This document shows positions 35,307 through 42,514 of a DNA stretch of 64,000 nt, piece by piece (positions within the stretch are counted from its first letter, which is position 1; the number at the start of each line of letters is the position of its first letter). Origin of the DNA: Streptomyces sp. MMG1533. Its GTDB lineage: Bacteria > Actinomycetota > Actinomycetes > Streptomycetales > Streptomycetaceae. A program made the position numbers and the translations under genes. The notes below the pieces were generated by a model that worked only from the letters and a program-made list of their open reading frames with translations, was not told the origin of the DNA and ran no database searches. The stretch lies in NCBI RefSeq assembly GCF_001279775.1, contig NZ_LGDG01000261.1, positions 29,881 to 93,880 on the forward strand. The letters run 5' to 3'.

Positions 35307-35941
35307 ACAGCCCATCCTGGCCCGTCGTGCTGGCGGACGGCGATGTCGTCCTCCGGCCGATAAAGATGCGCGACCAGCGGGCCTGGCGCGAGGTCAACCG
35401 GCGCAACCGGGACTGGCTGCGGCCCTGGGAGGCGACGATCCCGCCGCCCACGCCCAGCGGGCCGATCGCGCACCGGCCGACCTACCGTCAGATGGTCCGG
35501 CATCTGCGGGCCGAGGCGAACGCGGGCCGGATGCTGCCGTTCGTCATCGAGTACCAGGGGCGGCTGGTGGGGCAGCTGACGGTCGCCGGAATCACCTGGG
35601 GCTCGATGTGCTCGGGCCATGTCGGTTATTGGGTGGACGAGTCGGTGGCCGGGCGCGGAGTGATGCCGACGTCCGTGGCACTCGTCGTGGACCACTGTTT
35701 CCGCACCGTTGGTCTGCACCGCATCGAGGTCTGCATTCGCCCCGAGAACGGGCCCAGCCGCCGGGTCGTGGAGAAACTCGGATTCCGCGAGGAGGGCCTC
35801 AGGCCGCGCTATCTCCACATCGACGGCGCCTGGCGCGACCACCTCGTCTTCGCACTCACCGCGGAAGAGGTGCCCGACGGGTTGCTGAGGCGCTGGCAGC
35901 GGGCACGATCCAGGAGCACGCCCCACGACAATCCCGCGTAG
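35303..35941 (+). CDS. RimJ/RimL-type GNAT N-acetyltransferase
   Basis: A GNAT enzyme of the ribosomal-protein N-terminal acetyltransferase group, about 212 aa. VVLRPIKMRDQRAWREVN starts the domain. The acetyl-CoA loop is the VAGRGVMPTSVALVVDHCF region at about 120, and HRIEVCIRPENGPSRRVVEK carries the usual later motif. I favour CTG 35303, which overlaps the mog stop and has GGGGGTG 5 nt upstream; GTG 35327 has no ribosome-binding site and would shorten it by 8 residues. The stop codon is the first TAG of a heptamer repeat array. Confidence 0.85.
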   Translation: MNSPSWPVVLADGDVVLRPIKMRDQRAWREVNRRNRDWLRPWEATIPPPTPSGPIAHRPTYRQMVRHLRAEANAGRMLPFVIEYQGRLVGQLTVAGITWGSMCSGHVGYWVDESVAGRGVMPTSVALVVDHCFRTVGLHRIEVCIRPENGPSRRVVEKLGFREEGLRPRYLHIDGAWRDHLVFALTAEEVPDGLLRRWQRARSRSTPHDNPA

Positions 35942-36014
35942 CCGGTAGCCGGTAGCCGGTAGCCGGTAGCCGGTAGCCGGTAGCCGGTAGCCGGTAGCCC
36001 GTAGCCCGTAGCCG
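35938..36014. repeat. 7-bp tandem repeat, 11 copies
   Basis: Eleven head-to-tail heptamers: eight GTAGCCG, two GTAGCCC, one GTAGCCG. The first unit contains the TAG stop of the RimJ-like gene. The array lies between that gene and sepX. Seven-base units shift frame, so expansion just beyond a stop codon is harmless to the protein; slippage is the likely origin. Confidence 0.95.
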
Positions 36015-36195
36015 GGAAATTGAATGTGTGTTCGAAAATGATCGATGGATGACCGTCTCGGGGCATTGAATTCACTACCTCGGCGACCTGTTGATCGCAT
36101 CGGTCACAAAAAAAGCTCGAAATATCAGCCAGATCGTGCGACACACCGGCTCAATTGGCAGATGGCCTCACGCAAACCCCTCTACCGTGTGAGGC

Positions 36196-37395
36196 GTGAG
36201 CAGCAGCGGCCTCATCTACGCAGTCATTGTCGGGGCCTGGGCCGCCTACTTGGTGCCGATGTGGCTCCGTAGGCAGGACGAGCTGAACGAGGCCCGTCCG
36301 ACGGAACGCTTCAGTACGGCCATCCGGTTGCTGTCCGGACGGGCGGGGATGGAGCGCCGATACGCCAAGGACCTGCGGGCGCGCTCCACCGAAGAGGGGG
36401 AGCCCAGCGCCGTGGACCCGGGCGCGGTCACCGATTCGGTGGACGTCCGGGCCTTCGCCATGCCTCCGACCCGGCCACAGGCGCAGGCGGCGGTCCAGGC
36501 GCAGGCGCCCGCGCGGTCGGAACAGGTACGTGAACAGGTGCGTGAACCGGCGCGCGCATCCGAGAGTGCGCCGCCCGCGCGGAGGCGAGTTCCGCCCGCC
36601 CGGCGCACGCCGGCGGAGGAAGCGGCCGCAGCGCGCGCCCGGCGTACGAAGGTGCTCGCGCGCCGTCGGCGTACGACGGTCATGCTCTTCGTCGCCTTCT
36701 CGCTCGGCGCGATCGTCGCCGCGGTCGGGGGGCTCACCTTCCTGTGGGCGCCCGGCGTGCCCGCCGTGCTGCTCAGCGCGTACATCGCGTACCTGCGCTC
36801 CCAGGAGCGCAGGCGTTTCGCCTACCAGATGGACCGGCGCCAGGCGGAGGCCGCCGCGCAGCGACTGCGCGAGCGTGCGCGCCAGCCGCGCCGACGCGCC
36901 TCCGTCGACGCGAGCGCCGACTCCGAGGAGCCGGACGAGGGTCCCGAGCCGGAGACGGACCCCGGAATGTCGGCGCTGGCCGCGGACCGGCGTGCGCTCG
37001 TCGAGCAGACCGATCACGCGGAGTGGGTCGACCAGCAGCGTGAGCGGCAGCAGCGGCCGGGCCACGGTGACAGCTGGGATCCGGTGCCGGTGCCGCTGCC
37101 GACGTACGTGACCGCGCCGGTCGCGCCGCGGGCCACCTCCGACGTGGATCTCGGGGCGCCGGACGCGTGGAGCTCGGCGCGGTCCAGTGCCGTCACGCCC
37201 GAGCAGGAGGCGCGGCCCGATGCGCGGGACGCGGGAGCGGAGGAAGAGGCCGCCGACGCGGAGGACAAACCGGCGGCGGACGGTCGCACTGACGCCCGTC
37301 GCGCCGCCTCCGCCCGTCGCGCCCGTGAGCGTGGCCGTACGCCGCTGTTCGACCAGTACGAGGACGGCGACCGGCCGCGCGCCGCGAACGAGTGA
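36196..37395 (+). CDS. SepX/GlpR-like actinobacterial divisome membrane protein
   Basis: A 399-aa membrane protein starting at GTG 36196. The first helix is at about residues 5-22 (LIYAVIVGAWAAYLVPMWL). A basic and Pro/Ala-rich cytoplasmic segment of about 130 residues follows, then two helices at about 162-203 (TVMLFVAFSLGAIVAAVGG and VPAVLLSAYIAYL). The long acidic/basic tail ends near residue 399. This layout, and the position after galU-moeA-rimJ, match SepX of Streptomyces and GlpR of Corynebacterium, which act at division septa. The assignment rests on layout, context and memory rather than alignment. A GACAC motif (36140-36144) upstream is a possible WhiA site. Confidence 0.68.
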   Translation: MSSSGLIYAVIVGAWAAYLVPMWLRRQDELNEARPTERFSTAIRLLSGRAGMERRYAKDLRARSTEEGEPSAVDPGAVTDSVDVRAFAMPPTRPQAQAAVQAQAPARSEQVREQVREPARASESAPPARRRVPPARRTPAEEAAAARARRTKVLARRRRTTVMLFVAFSLGAIVAAVGGLTFLWAPGVPAVLLSAYIAYLRSQERRRFAYQMDRRQAEAAAQRLRERARQPRRRASVDASADSEEPDEGPEPETDPGMSALAADRRALVEQTDHAEWVDQQRERQQRPGHGDSWDPVPVPLPTYVTAPVAPRATSDVDLGAPDAWSSARSSAVTPEQEARPDARDAGAEEEAADAEDKPAADGRTDARRAASARRARERGRTPLFDQYEDGDRPRAANE

Positions 37396-37425
37396 CCCAG
37401 GTGGTTTGACCAGCCGGGAACGGAT

Positions 37426-37455
37426 TTCCAAGCACCCGGACGAGGATGCTAGAGT
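37426..37455 (+). promoter_or_regulatory. Candidate promoter for tRNA-Ala
   Basis: TTCCAA (37426-37431), an 18-nt spacer and TAGAGT (37450-37455) resemble a weak HrdB-type promoter, placed 14 nt before the tRNA 5' end. Strong tRNA promoters usually have a better -35, so the exact boxes are uncertain. Confidence 0.4.
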
Positions 37456-37469
37456 TTCACTCGTTGCAA

Positions 37470-37543
37470 GGGCCTGTGGCGCAGTCTGGTAGCGCACCTC
37501 GTTCGCATCGAGGGGGTCTGGGGTTCAAATCCCCACAGGTCCA
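37470..37543 (+). tRNA. tRNA-Ala (anticodon CGC)
   Basis: A complete 74-nt cloverleaf. The acceptor stem pairs GGGCCTG with CAGGTCC and includes the G3-U70 wobble that identifies alanine tRNAs. The anticodon stem is CCTCG/CGAGG, with the loop TTCGCAT and anticodon CGC at 37504-37506. The T-loop GTTCAAAT is normal, and the discriminator is A37543. No encoded CCA; it would be added by the CCA enzyme. Decodes GCG, a frequent codon in this genome. No integrated element is seen at its 3' end. Confidence 0.96.
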
Positions 37544-37583
37544 CCGCAATGACTGTTCTTGAGCTTGCTCAGGGGTAGTTGAC

Positions 37584-37622
37584 GAAGATCCCGCCCGATC
37601 TGACCGATCGGGCGGGATCTTC
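37584..37622 (+). terminator. Long perfect hairpin after tRNA-Ala
   Basis: GAAGATCCCGCCCGATC (37584-37600) pairs over 17 bp with GATCGGGCGGGATCTTC (37606-37622) around a TGACC loop, 40 nt after the tRNA. It is followed by a modest T-rich stretch. Confidence 0.88.
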
Positions 37623-37647
37623 GCATTTCGCTTCGCGAAACGCCCTC

Positions 37648-37785
37648 TCAGGCCTGCCTGTTGGAGACCGAGGCGCGCTGTTCCAGCCGCCTCAGGGCCA
37701 GCTCGCCCCACTTGAGGTTGTCCCGTTCGAAGGGCGGATCCGTCGTCGCCCGGACCGTCGTCGTCGCCCTGAAGTCAGCGGGGCG
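37648..37785 (-). pseudogene. Possible gene remnant, 3' end only
   Basis: On the minus strand, an open stretch of 45 codons ends at the TGA 37650-37648, overlaps the SGNH hydrolase stop by a few bases and has no ATG, GTG or TTG start. Its translation includes TTDPPFERDNLKWGELALRR and then LEQRASVSNRQA, which looks like a genuine protein C-terminus rather than a shadow frame. It may be what is left of a deleted gene, or a C-terminal extension lost from its parent by frameshift. I do not recognise the family. Confidence 0.35.
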
Positions 37786-38560
37786 TCACCGGAAGCAAGG
37801 CCGGTCGTTTGGCCTCGCGGCCGTCGCCGGAGGAGCGGCCGCGTAGCCGTCGGCCGAGCCAGGGGCCCAGGAAGGAACCGGCCCAGCGCAGTTCGGCGCC
37901 GAGCGCTCGCAGACCCGTGGGCAGGGGTGCGTCGGGAGGGGGCAGCGGCTGCGTCCAGTCGCCGTCGCTGTCCGGCAGGTCGAGGGCGTGGGCGACGGCG
38001 GCCGCGATGCGCGCGTGCCCGAGCGGGCCGGTGTGCAGGCGGTCGGGGCTCCAGAGCCGGGGATCGGTGCCCACCGGGTGGTGTGCGAGGTCGGCGACGG
38101 CGACGCCGTGCCGGCGCGCGGCCTCCCGGATCCGGTCGTTGAGGGCGGCGATCCGCGGGCCGACCGGGCGGGCCAGTGGAGCGACCCGTGAGATGTCGGG
38201 GAAGGTGAGCGTCGCGACATGGGCGCCCTGGCCGGTGAGCGCGGCGAACATGGTCTCCAGGTGGCCGGCCACCTGATCGGCGTCGAAGGACGGGCGCAAA
38301 AGGTCGTTGACGCCGGCGACGACCGTGGCCAGGTCCGGCCTCAGGAGCAGGGCCGGTTCGAGTTGCTCGGCGTGCACCTGTCCGGCCAGGCGCCCGCGTA
38401 CGGCGAGGTTGGCGTACTGGACGCCCGGACTGTGCCGTGCGATCTGCTCGGCGAGCCGGTCCGCCCACCCACGCAGACCCCGGGCGTCGTCGCCGTCGCC
38501 GACGCCCTCGGTCTGGCTGTCGCCCAGCGCCACGTACCGCAGAAACCCATGGCTGGCCAT
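37775..38560 (-). CDS. SGNH/GDSL-family hydrolase
   Basis: A 261-aa esterase or acetylhydrolase-type protein. Block I is FLRYVALGDSQTEGVG with the catalytic Ser in GDSQ (residue about 14). Block III is VVAGVNDLL at about 85, with the oxyanion Asn, and block V is DRLHTGPLGH at about 182, with the Asp-His pair. There is no signal peptide, so it acts in the cytoplasm. The C-terminal 60 residues are basic and outside the core fold. It starts at ATG 38560. Confidence 0.88.
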   Translation of the reverse strand: MASHGFLRYVALGDSQTEGVGDGDDARGLRGWADRLAEQIARHSPGVQYANLAVRGRLAGQVHAEQLEPALLLRPDLATVVAGVNDLLRPSFDADQVAGHLETMFAALTGQGAHVATLTFPDISRVAPLARPVGPRIAALNDRIREAARRHGVAVADLAHHPVGTDPRLWSPDRLHTGPLGHARIAAAVAHALDLPDSDGDWTQPLPPPDAPLPTGLRALGAELRWAGSFLGPWLGRRLRGRSSGDGREAKRPALLPVTPR

Positions 38561-38701
38561 GGCCGACCCCCTCCGTCACACTCCGCGCGCGGGCGCACGG
38601 GACCCGCCGCGCAGACCAACCACTGAATTAAGCACCTACTAACATTATTGACTATACGACGGCTTGCAGTGCAGGGCGAGGGTGCTCGCCCGCCTCGGAA
38701 G

Positions 38702-38731
38702 CCGAGGCCGCCACAGCCGAGGCCGCTACAG
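38702..38731. repeat. 15-bp direct duplication over the stop of a GNAT gene
   Basis: ccgaggccgccacag and ccgaggccgctacag are adjacent 15-bp copies differing by one base. On the minus strand the second copy holds the TAG stop of the GNAT gene, while the other copy reads TGG at that place. Confidence 0.75.
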
Positions 38732-39202
38732 CCGCTTCGCGAAGCACCGGCTCGACTCGTAGTGCCGGTAGTAGCCGAACTTGGCACACGGCTCGAATCC
38801 GCTGGACGTGTAGAGGGCTATGGCCTCCGGCTGTTCGGTGCCGGTCTCCAGGACCATGCGTCTGCGGCCGGCCGTGCGGGCGTCCTCCTCCAGGGCGGCC
38901 AGCATCCGGCGGGCGAGGCCGCGGCCACGCATCGCGTCTATGACATACATCCGCTTGAGCTCGGCGTCCCCGTCGACGTTGCCCTCTTCGTTGGTGTCCC
39001 GGGCGCGCCAGCCGCCCGTGGCGACGGGGGTGTCGTTCTCGTCGTACGCGATCAGATAGACGCCGTTCGGCGGGTCGAAGTCCGACGGGTCCAGGGTCGT
39101 GGCGTCGCCGCCGTCGCCGTAGCGCAGGTGGTACTCGGCCTGGACCTGGTCGTTGAGCTTGACCGCGTCGGGGTGGTCGAAGGGGACGCGACGTATATTC
39201 AT
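38726..39202 (-). CDS. GNAT-family N-acetyltransferase
   Basis: A 158-aa GNAT protein starting at ATG 39202 (MNIRRVPFDHPDAVKLNDQV). ELKRMYVIDAMRGRGLARRM holds the acetyl-CoA binding R/Q-x-x-G-x-G/A loop, and MVLETGTEQPEAIALYTSSG with the following GFEPCAKFGYY is the second half of the fold. The acceptor substrate is unknown. It is divergent from the exonuclease gene with 66 bp between starts. The stop lies inside a 15-bp duplication. Confidence 0.83.
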   Translation of the reverse strand: MNIRRVPFDHPDAVKLNDQVQAEYHLRYGDGGDATTLDPSDFDPPNGVYLIAYDENDTPVATGGWRARDTNEEGNVDGDAELKRMYVIDAMRGRGLARRMLAALEEDARTAGRRRMVLETGTEQPEAIALYTSSGFEPCAKFGYYRHYESSRCFAKRL

Positions 39203-39268
39203 GTTGATCACCGTATGTCGAATCATTCCAAAGCGGGACTCGGTCCAGTGTGCCGGTATCGTGCCGGG

Positions 39269-40072
39269 GTGCTCACTGTGACTTCCGCCAATGTGAACGG
39301 ACTGCGCGCCGCCGCGAAGAAGGGCTTCGTGGAGTGGCTCGCGGAGACCTCCGCCGACGTGCTCTGCCTCCAGGAGGTGCGTGCGGAGCCGCAGCAGCTG
39401 CCCGAGCACGTCCGCACCCCCGACGGCTGGCACGTCGTGCACGCGCCCGCCGCCGCGAAGGGCCGGGCCGGCGTCTCCCTCTACACCCGTCGCGAACCCG
39501 ACCGCGTCCGGGTCGGCTTCGGTTCGTCGGAGTTCGACGGCAGTGGCCGCTACGTCGAGGCCGACCTGCCGGGCGTCACCGTCGCCTCCCTCTACCTCCC
39601 CTCCGGCGAGGTCGGCACCGCGCGACAGGACGAGAAGGTCCGCTTCATGGACGAGTTCCTCGTCCACCTCAAGGACCTGCGCGAGCGCTCCGCCGCCGAC
39701 GGCCGAGAGGTCGTGGTCTGCGGCGACTGGAACATCGCCCACCAGCAGGCCGACCTCAAGAACTGGCGGGGGAACCAGAAGAGTTCGGGGTTCCTGCCGG
39801 AGGAGCGCGAATGGCTGACCCGGGTCTTCGATCCGGCGGACGGCGGGTACGTCGACGTCGTGCGGGCGCTGCATCCGGACGTCGAGGGGCCGTATACGTG
39901 GTGGTCGTACCGGGGGCGGGCGTTCGACAACGATTCAGGGTGGCGCATCGACTACGAGGTGGCCACGCCCGGGCTCGCGGCCAAGGCCGTCAAGGGTTAC
40001 GTCGAGCGGGCGGCCACGCACGCCGAGCGGTGGTCCGACCACGCGCCGGTCACCGTGGTCTACGACCTCTAG
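39269..40072 (+). CDS. Exodeoxyribonuclease III (AP endonuclease, ExoA/Xth family)
   Basis: A 267-aa Mg-dependent DNA repair nuclease that cuts at abasic sites and trims 3' ends. Signatures are TSANVNGLRAAAKKGF at the start, CLQEVRAEPQQLPE with the metal-binding Glu, VVCGDWNIAHQQADLKN at about residue 150, FLPEEREWLTRVF, and the C-terminal WSDHAPVTVVYDL with the catalytic Asp-His. GTG 39269 starts it. The final codons and stop lie in copy 1 of a 44-bp tandem triplication shared with the convergent MerR gene. Confidence 0.94.
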   Translation: MLTVTSANVNGLRAAAKKGFVEWLAETSADVLCLQEVRAEPQQLPEHVRTPDGWHVVHAPAAAKGRAGVSLYTRREPDRVRVGFGSSEFDGSGRYVEADLPGVTVASLYLPSGEVGTARQDEKVRFMDEFLVHLKDLRERSAADGREVVVCGDWNIAHQQADLKNWRGNQKSSGFLPEEREWLTRVFDPADGGYVDVVRALHPDVEGPYTWWSYRGRAFDNDSGWRIDYEVATPGLAAKAVKGYVERAATHAERWSDHAPVTVVYDL

Positions 40073-40181
40073 TCCCGCTTGCGCAACCGGCGGTCACCGT
40101 GGTCTACGACCTCTGGTCCCGCTTGCGCAACCGGCGGTCACCGTGGTCTACGACCTCTGGTCCCGCTTGCGCAACCGCCGG
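40050..40181. repeat. 44-bp tandem repeat, 3 copies, spanning two convergent gene ends
   Basis: Units at 40050-40093, 40094-40137 and 40138-40181. Each carries the code for the exonuclease tail (TVVYDL) on the plus strand and the MerR tail (RRLRKRDQRS, stop) on the minus strand. Copy 1 reads ctctagtcc, giving the exonuclease TAG stop; copies 2 and 3 read ctctggtcc. The MerR stop is the CTA of copy 3. Copies 1 and 2 otherwise look identical, and copy 3 differs by one base near its end. Confidence 0.95.
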
Positions 40182-40822
40182 TCCAGCGCCAGCGACAGCT
40201 CCGCCTCCACCACGCTCCGCGCCAGCGGGCGCATGCGCTGGAGGTCCTCCTCGGGGGCGTGGCGCAGGACCAGTTCGGCGAACATGTCCGCGAGGGCGTC
40301 GACGTGTTCGCGGACGCGTTTGCCGGCCTCCAGGACCTCCGCCAGGGGTATGCCCTCGCGGACCAGGTCCGACGAGACGTCCAGGAGGCGTCGGCTGATG
40401 TGGACGATCTCGTCGCCGTCGGTGCCGAGGTAGCCGAGTTCCAGGGCGGCGGCGAGGTTCTCGGGGGTGACCTGGCCCTCGAAGCGGGCGGCGAGTTCCT
40501 CCGGGGTGAGGCGGACCGGCTCCTCCTCGGTGGGGGTGGCGACGCCGAGCAGGTCGGCGACGTCCCGGCCGTGATCGAGGGCCTCCGCCAGTTCCGCGAT
40601 ACCGGTGAGGGTGTGGCCGCGTTCCAGCAGTGCCGCGATGGTGCGCAGGCGGGCCAGGTGGTGGTCGTCGTACCAGGCGATACGGCCCTCGCGGCGGGGC
40701 GGCGCGATCAGCTTGCGTTCGCGGTAGAAGCGCAGGGTGCGCACGGGGATGCCGGCCAGTCGGGCCAGCTCCTCCATGCGGTACTCGCGTGGTGCCTCGG
40801 GTCGTCCAGCGTCTTCTGCCAC
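40148..40822 (-). CDS. MerR-family transcriptional regulator
   Basis: A 224-aa regulator starting at GTG 40822. The MerR winged HTH occupies about residues 13-80: YRMEELARLAGIPVRTLRFY is the DNA-binding start and LARLRTIAALLERGHTLTGI continues the helical part. The C-terminal 140 residues form a sensor of unknown ligand; no Cys cluster suited to metals is present. It is divergent from the monooxygenase operon (starts 136 bp apart) and is its likely regulator. The last ten codons lie in a 44-bp repeat shared with the exonuclease gene. Confidence 0.87.
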   Translation of the reverse strand: MAEDAGRPEAPREYRMEELARLAGIPVRTLRFYRERKLIAPPRREGRIAWYDDHHLARLRTIAALLERGHTLTGIAELAEALDHGRDVADLLGVATPTEEEPVRLTPEELAARFEGQVTPENLAAALELGYLGTDGDEIVHISRRLLDVSSDLVREGIPLAEVLEAGKRVREHVDALADMFAELVLRHAPEEDLQRMRPLARSVVEAELSLALDRRLRKRDQRS

Positions 40823-40957
40823 GTCCGCAGCCTATGCAGTACCAGCGGTAACTTTCCTTGCCCCTGCCCCTACCCATGAGTACGGCACTGCTCTACTCTC
40901 CCCATTGCGCCAGTATTCACTGGCGGGGTCGAAAAGGCGATGCGTGGAGGCTTCGGG

Positions 40958-42514
40958 ATGGCCGAGCACGAACACGAACATGTGCGGGTGGCGGTGATCG
41001 GGTCGGGGTTCGGCGGACTCGGCGCCGCCGTGCGGCTGCGGCGCGAGGGTGTCACCGACTTCGTCGTGCTGGAGCGGGCCGACAGTGTCGGCGGCACCTG
41101 GCGGGACAACACCTATCCGGGGTGCGCGTGCGACGTGCCGTCCCACCTGTACTCGTTCTCCTTCGCGCCCAACCCCGACTGGCCGCGCACCTTCTCCGGG
41201 CAGGAGCACATCCGCGCGTACCTGGAGCACGTCGCCGACGTCTTCCGGCTCCGCCCGCACATCCGGCTGAACTCCGAGGTCAAGATGATGACCTGGAACG
41301 CCGAGCGGCTGTGCTGGGACATCGAGACGGCCGGCGGCTCGCTCTCCGCGGACTTCGTCGTGTCCGCGACCGGCCCGCTGTCGGACCCGAAGATCCCGGA
41401 GATCCCGGGGCTCGACTCGTTCCCGGGCAAGGTCTTCCACTCCGCCCGCTGGGACCACGACTACGACCTGCGCGGCAAGCGCGTCGCGATGGTCGGCACG
41501 GGTGCCTCCGCCATCCAGATCGTGCCGGCCGTCCAGCCCCTCGCCGGGCGGCTCACCCTCTTCCAGCGCACCCCGCCCTGGGTGATGCCCCGCGTCGACC
41601 GGGCGATCACCCCGGCCGAACGCGCGCTGCACCGGGCGCTGCCCTTCACCAGCCGGCTCCGCCGCGGACTCCTGTGGGGCATCCGGGAGTTGCAGGTCCA
41701 GGCGTTCACCAAGCGCCCCGACGAACTGGGCCTGGTCGAGAAGCTCGCCAAGCGGAACATGGCCCGCTCCGTCAAGGACCCGGCCCTGCGCGCCAAGCTC
41801 ACGCCCGACTACCGCATCGGCTGCAAGCGGATCCTGCTGTCGAGCGAGTACTACCCGGCGCTCGCCAAGCCGAACGTGGACGTCGTCGCCAGTGGACTGA
41901 GCGAGATCCGCGGGTCGGTCCTGGTCGCCGCCGACGGCACCGAGACCGAGGCCGACGTGATCGTCTTCGGTACGGGCTTCCACGTCACGGACATGCCGAT
42001 CGCCGAGCGGGTGGTGGGCGCGGACGGCCGTACGCTCGCCGAGTCCTGGAAGGACGGGATGGAGGCCCTGAGGGGGGCTTCCGCCGCCGGGTTCCCCAAC
42101 TGGATGACGATCATCGGGCCCAACACCGGCCTCGGGAACTCCTCGATGATCCTGATGATCGAGTCCCAGCTGAACTACATGGCCGACTTCGTACGGCAGT
42201 TGGACGTCCTCGGCGGCCGGGTCGCCCTCGACGCCCGTCCCGGTGCCGTGCACGCCTGGAACCGGCGGGTGCAGGAGCGCATGAAGCGCACGGTGTGGAA
42301 CACGGGCGGCTGCGACAGCTGGTACCTGGACGCCAAGGGGCGCAACACCACCATCTGGCCGGGGACCACGGGCGAGTTCCGGCGGGTGACGCGGCGGGTG
42401 GATCTGACCGAGTACGAGGTGCTGCGCAAACCCGTCGGCGAGTCCGTCGGCCAGTCGTCCGTCGGCCAGTCGTCCGTCGGCCAGTCGTCCGTCGGCGAGG
42501 AGGCGGTCGCATGA
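40958..42514 (+). CDS. Flavin-dependent monooxygenase, Baeyer-Villiger type
   Basis: A 518-aa FAD/NADPH enzyme. The FAD Rossmann motif is VAVIGSGFGGLGAAVRLRRE at about residue 12. The Baeyer-Villiger fingerprint FxGxxxHxxxW is present as FPGKVFHSARW at about 154, and the NADPH motif GTGASAIQ follows at about 178. It would oxidise ketones to esters or hydroxylate hydrophobic substrates. ATG 40958 has GGAGG 7 nt upstream. Its stop overlaps the hydrolase start. The C-terminal tail contains three copies of a 5-residue repeat (VGQSS) from a 15-bp DNA repeat, which looks like recent slippage. Confidence 0.9.
   Translation: MAEHEHEHVRVAVIGSGFGGLGAAVRLRREGVTDFVVLERADSVGGTWRDNTYPGCACDVPSHLYSFSFAPNPDWPRTFSGQEHIRAYLEHVADVFRLRPHIRLNSEVKMMTWNAERLCWDIETAGGSLSADFVVSATGPLSDPKIPEIPGLDSFPGKVFHSARWDHDYDLRGKRVAMVGTGASAIQIVPAVQPLAGRLTLFQRTPPWVMPRVDRAITPAERALHRALPFTSRLRRGLLWGIRELQVQAFTKRPDELGLVEKLAKRNMARSVKDPALRAKLTPDYRIGCKRILLSSEYYPALAKPNVDVVASGLSEIRGSVLVAADGTETEADVIVFGTGFHVTDMPIAERVVGADGRTLAESWKDGMEALRGASAAGFPNWMTIIGPNTGLGNSSMILMIESQLNYMADFVRQLDVLGGRVALDARPGAVHAWNRRVQERMKRTVWNTGGCDSWYLDAKGRNTTIWPGTTGEFRRVTRRVDLTEYEVLRKPVGESVGQSSVGQSSVGQSSVGEEAVA
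42446..42490. repeat. 15-bp tandem repeat in monooxygenase 3' end
   Basis: Three perfect copies of gtcggccagtcgtcc (42446-42460, 42461-42475, 42476-42490), flanked by degenerate partial units. They are in frame and encode VGQSS three times just before the monooxygenase stop. Confidence 0.95.

Noticed and set aside
37406..37411. TTGACC as the -35 box of the tRNA promoter
   Set aside because: The distance to the TAGAGT -10 box is 38 nt, far too long.
37470..37543. tRNA as integration site of a mobile element
   Set aside because: No integrase, excisionase or repeat of the tRNA 3' end was found within the window.
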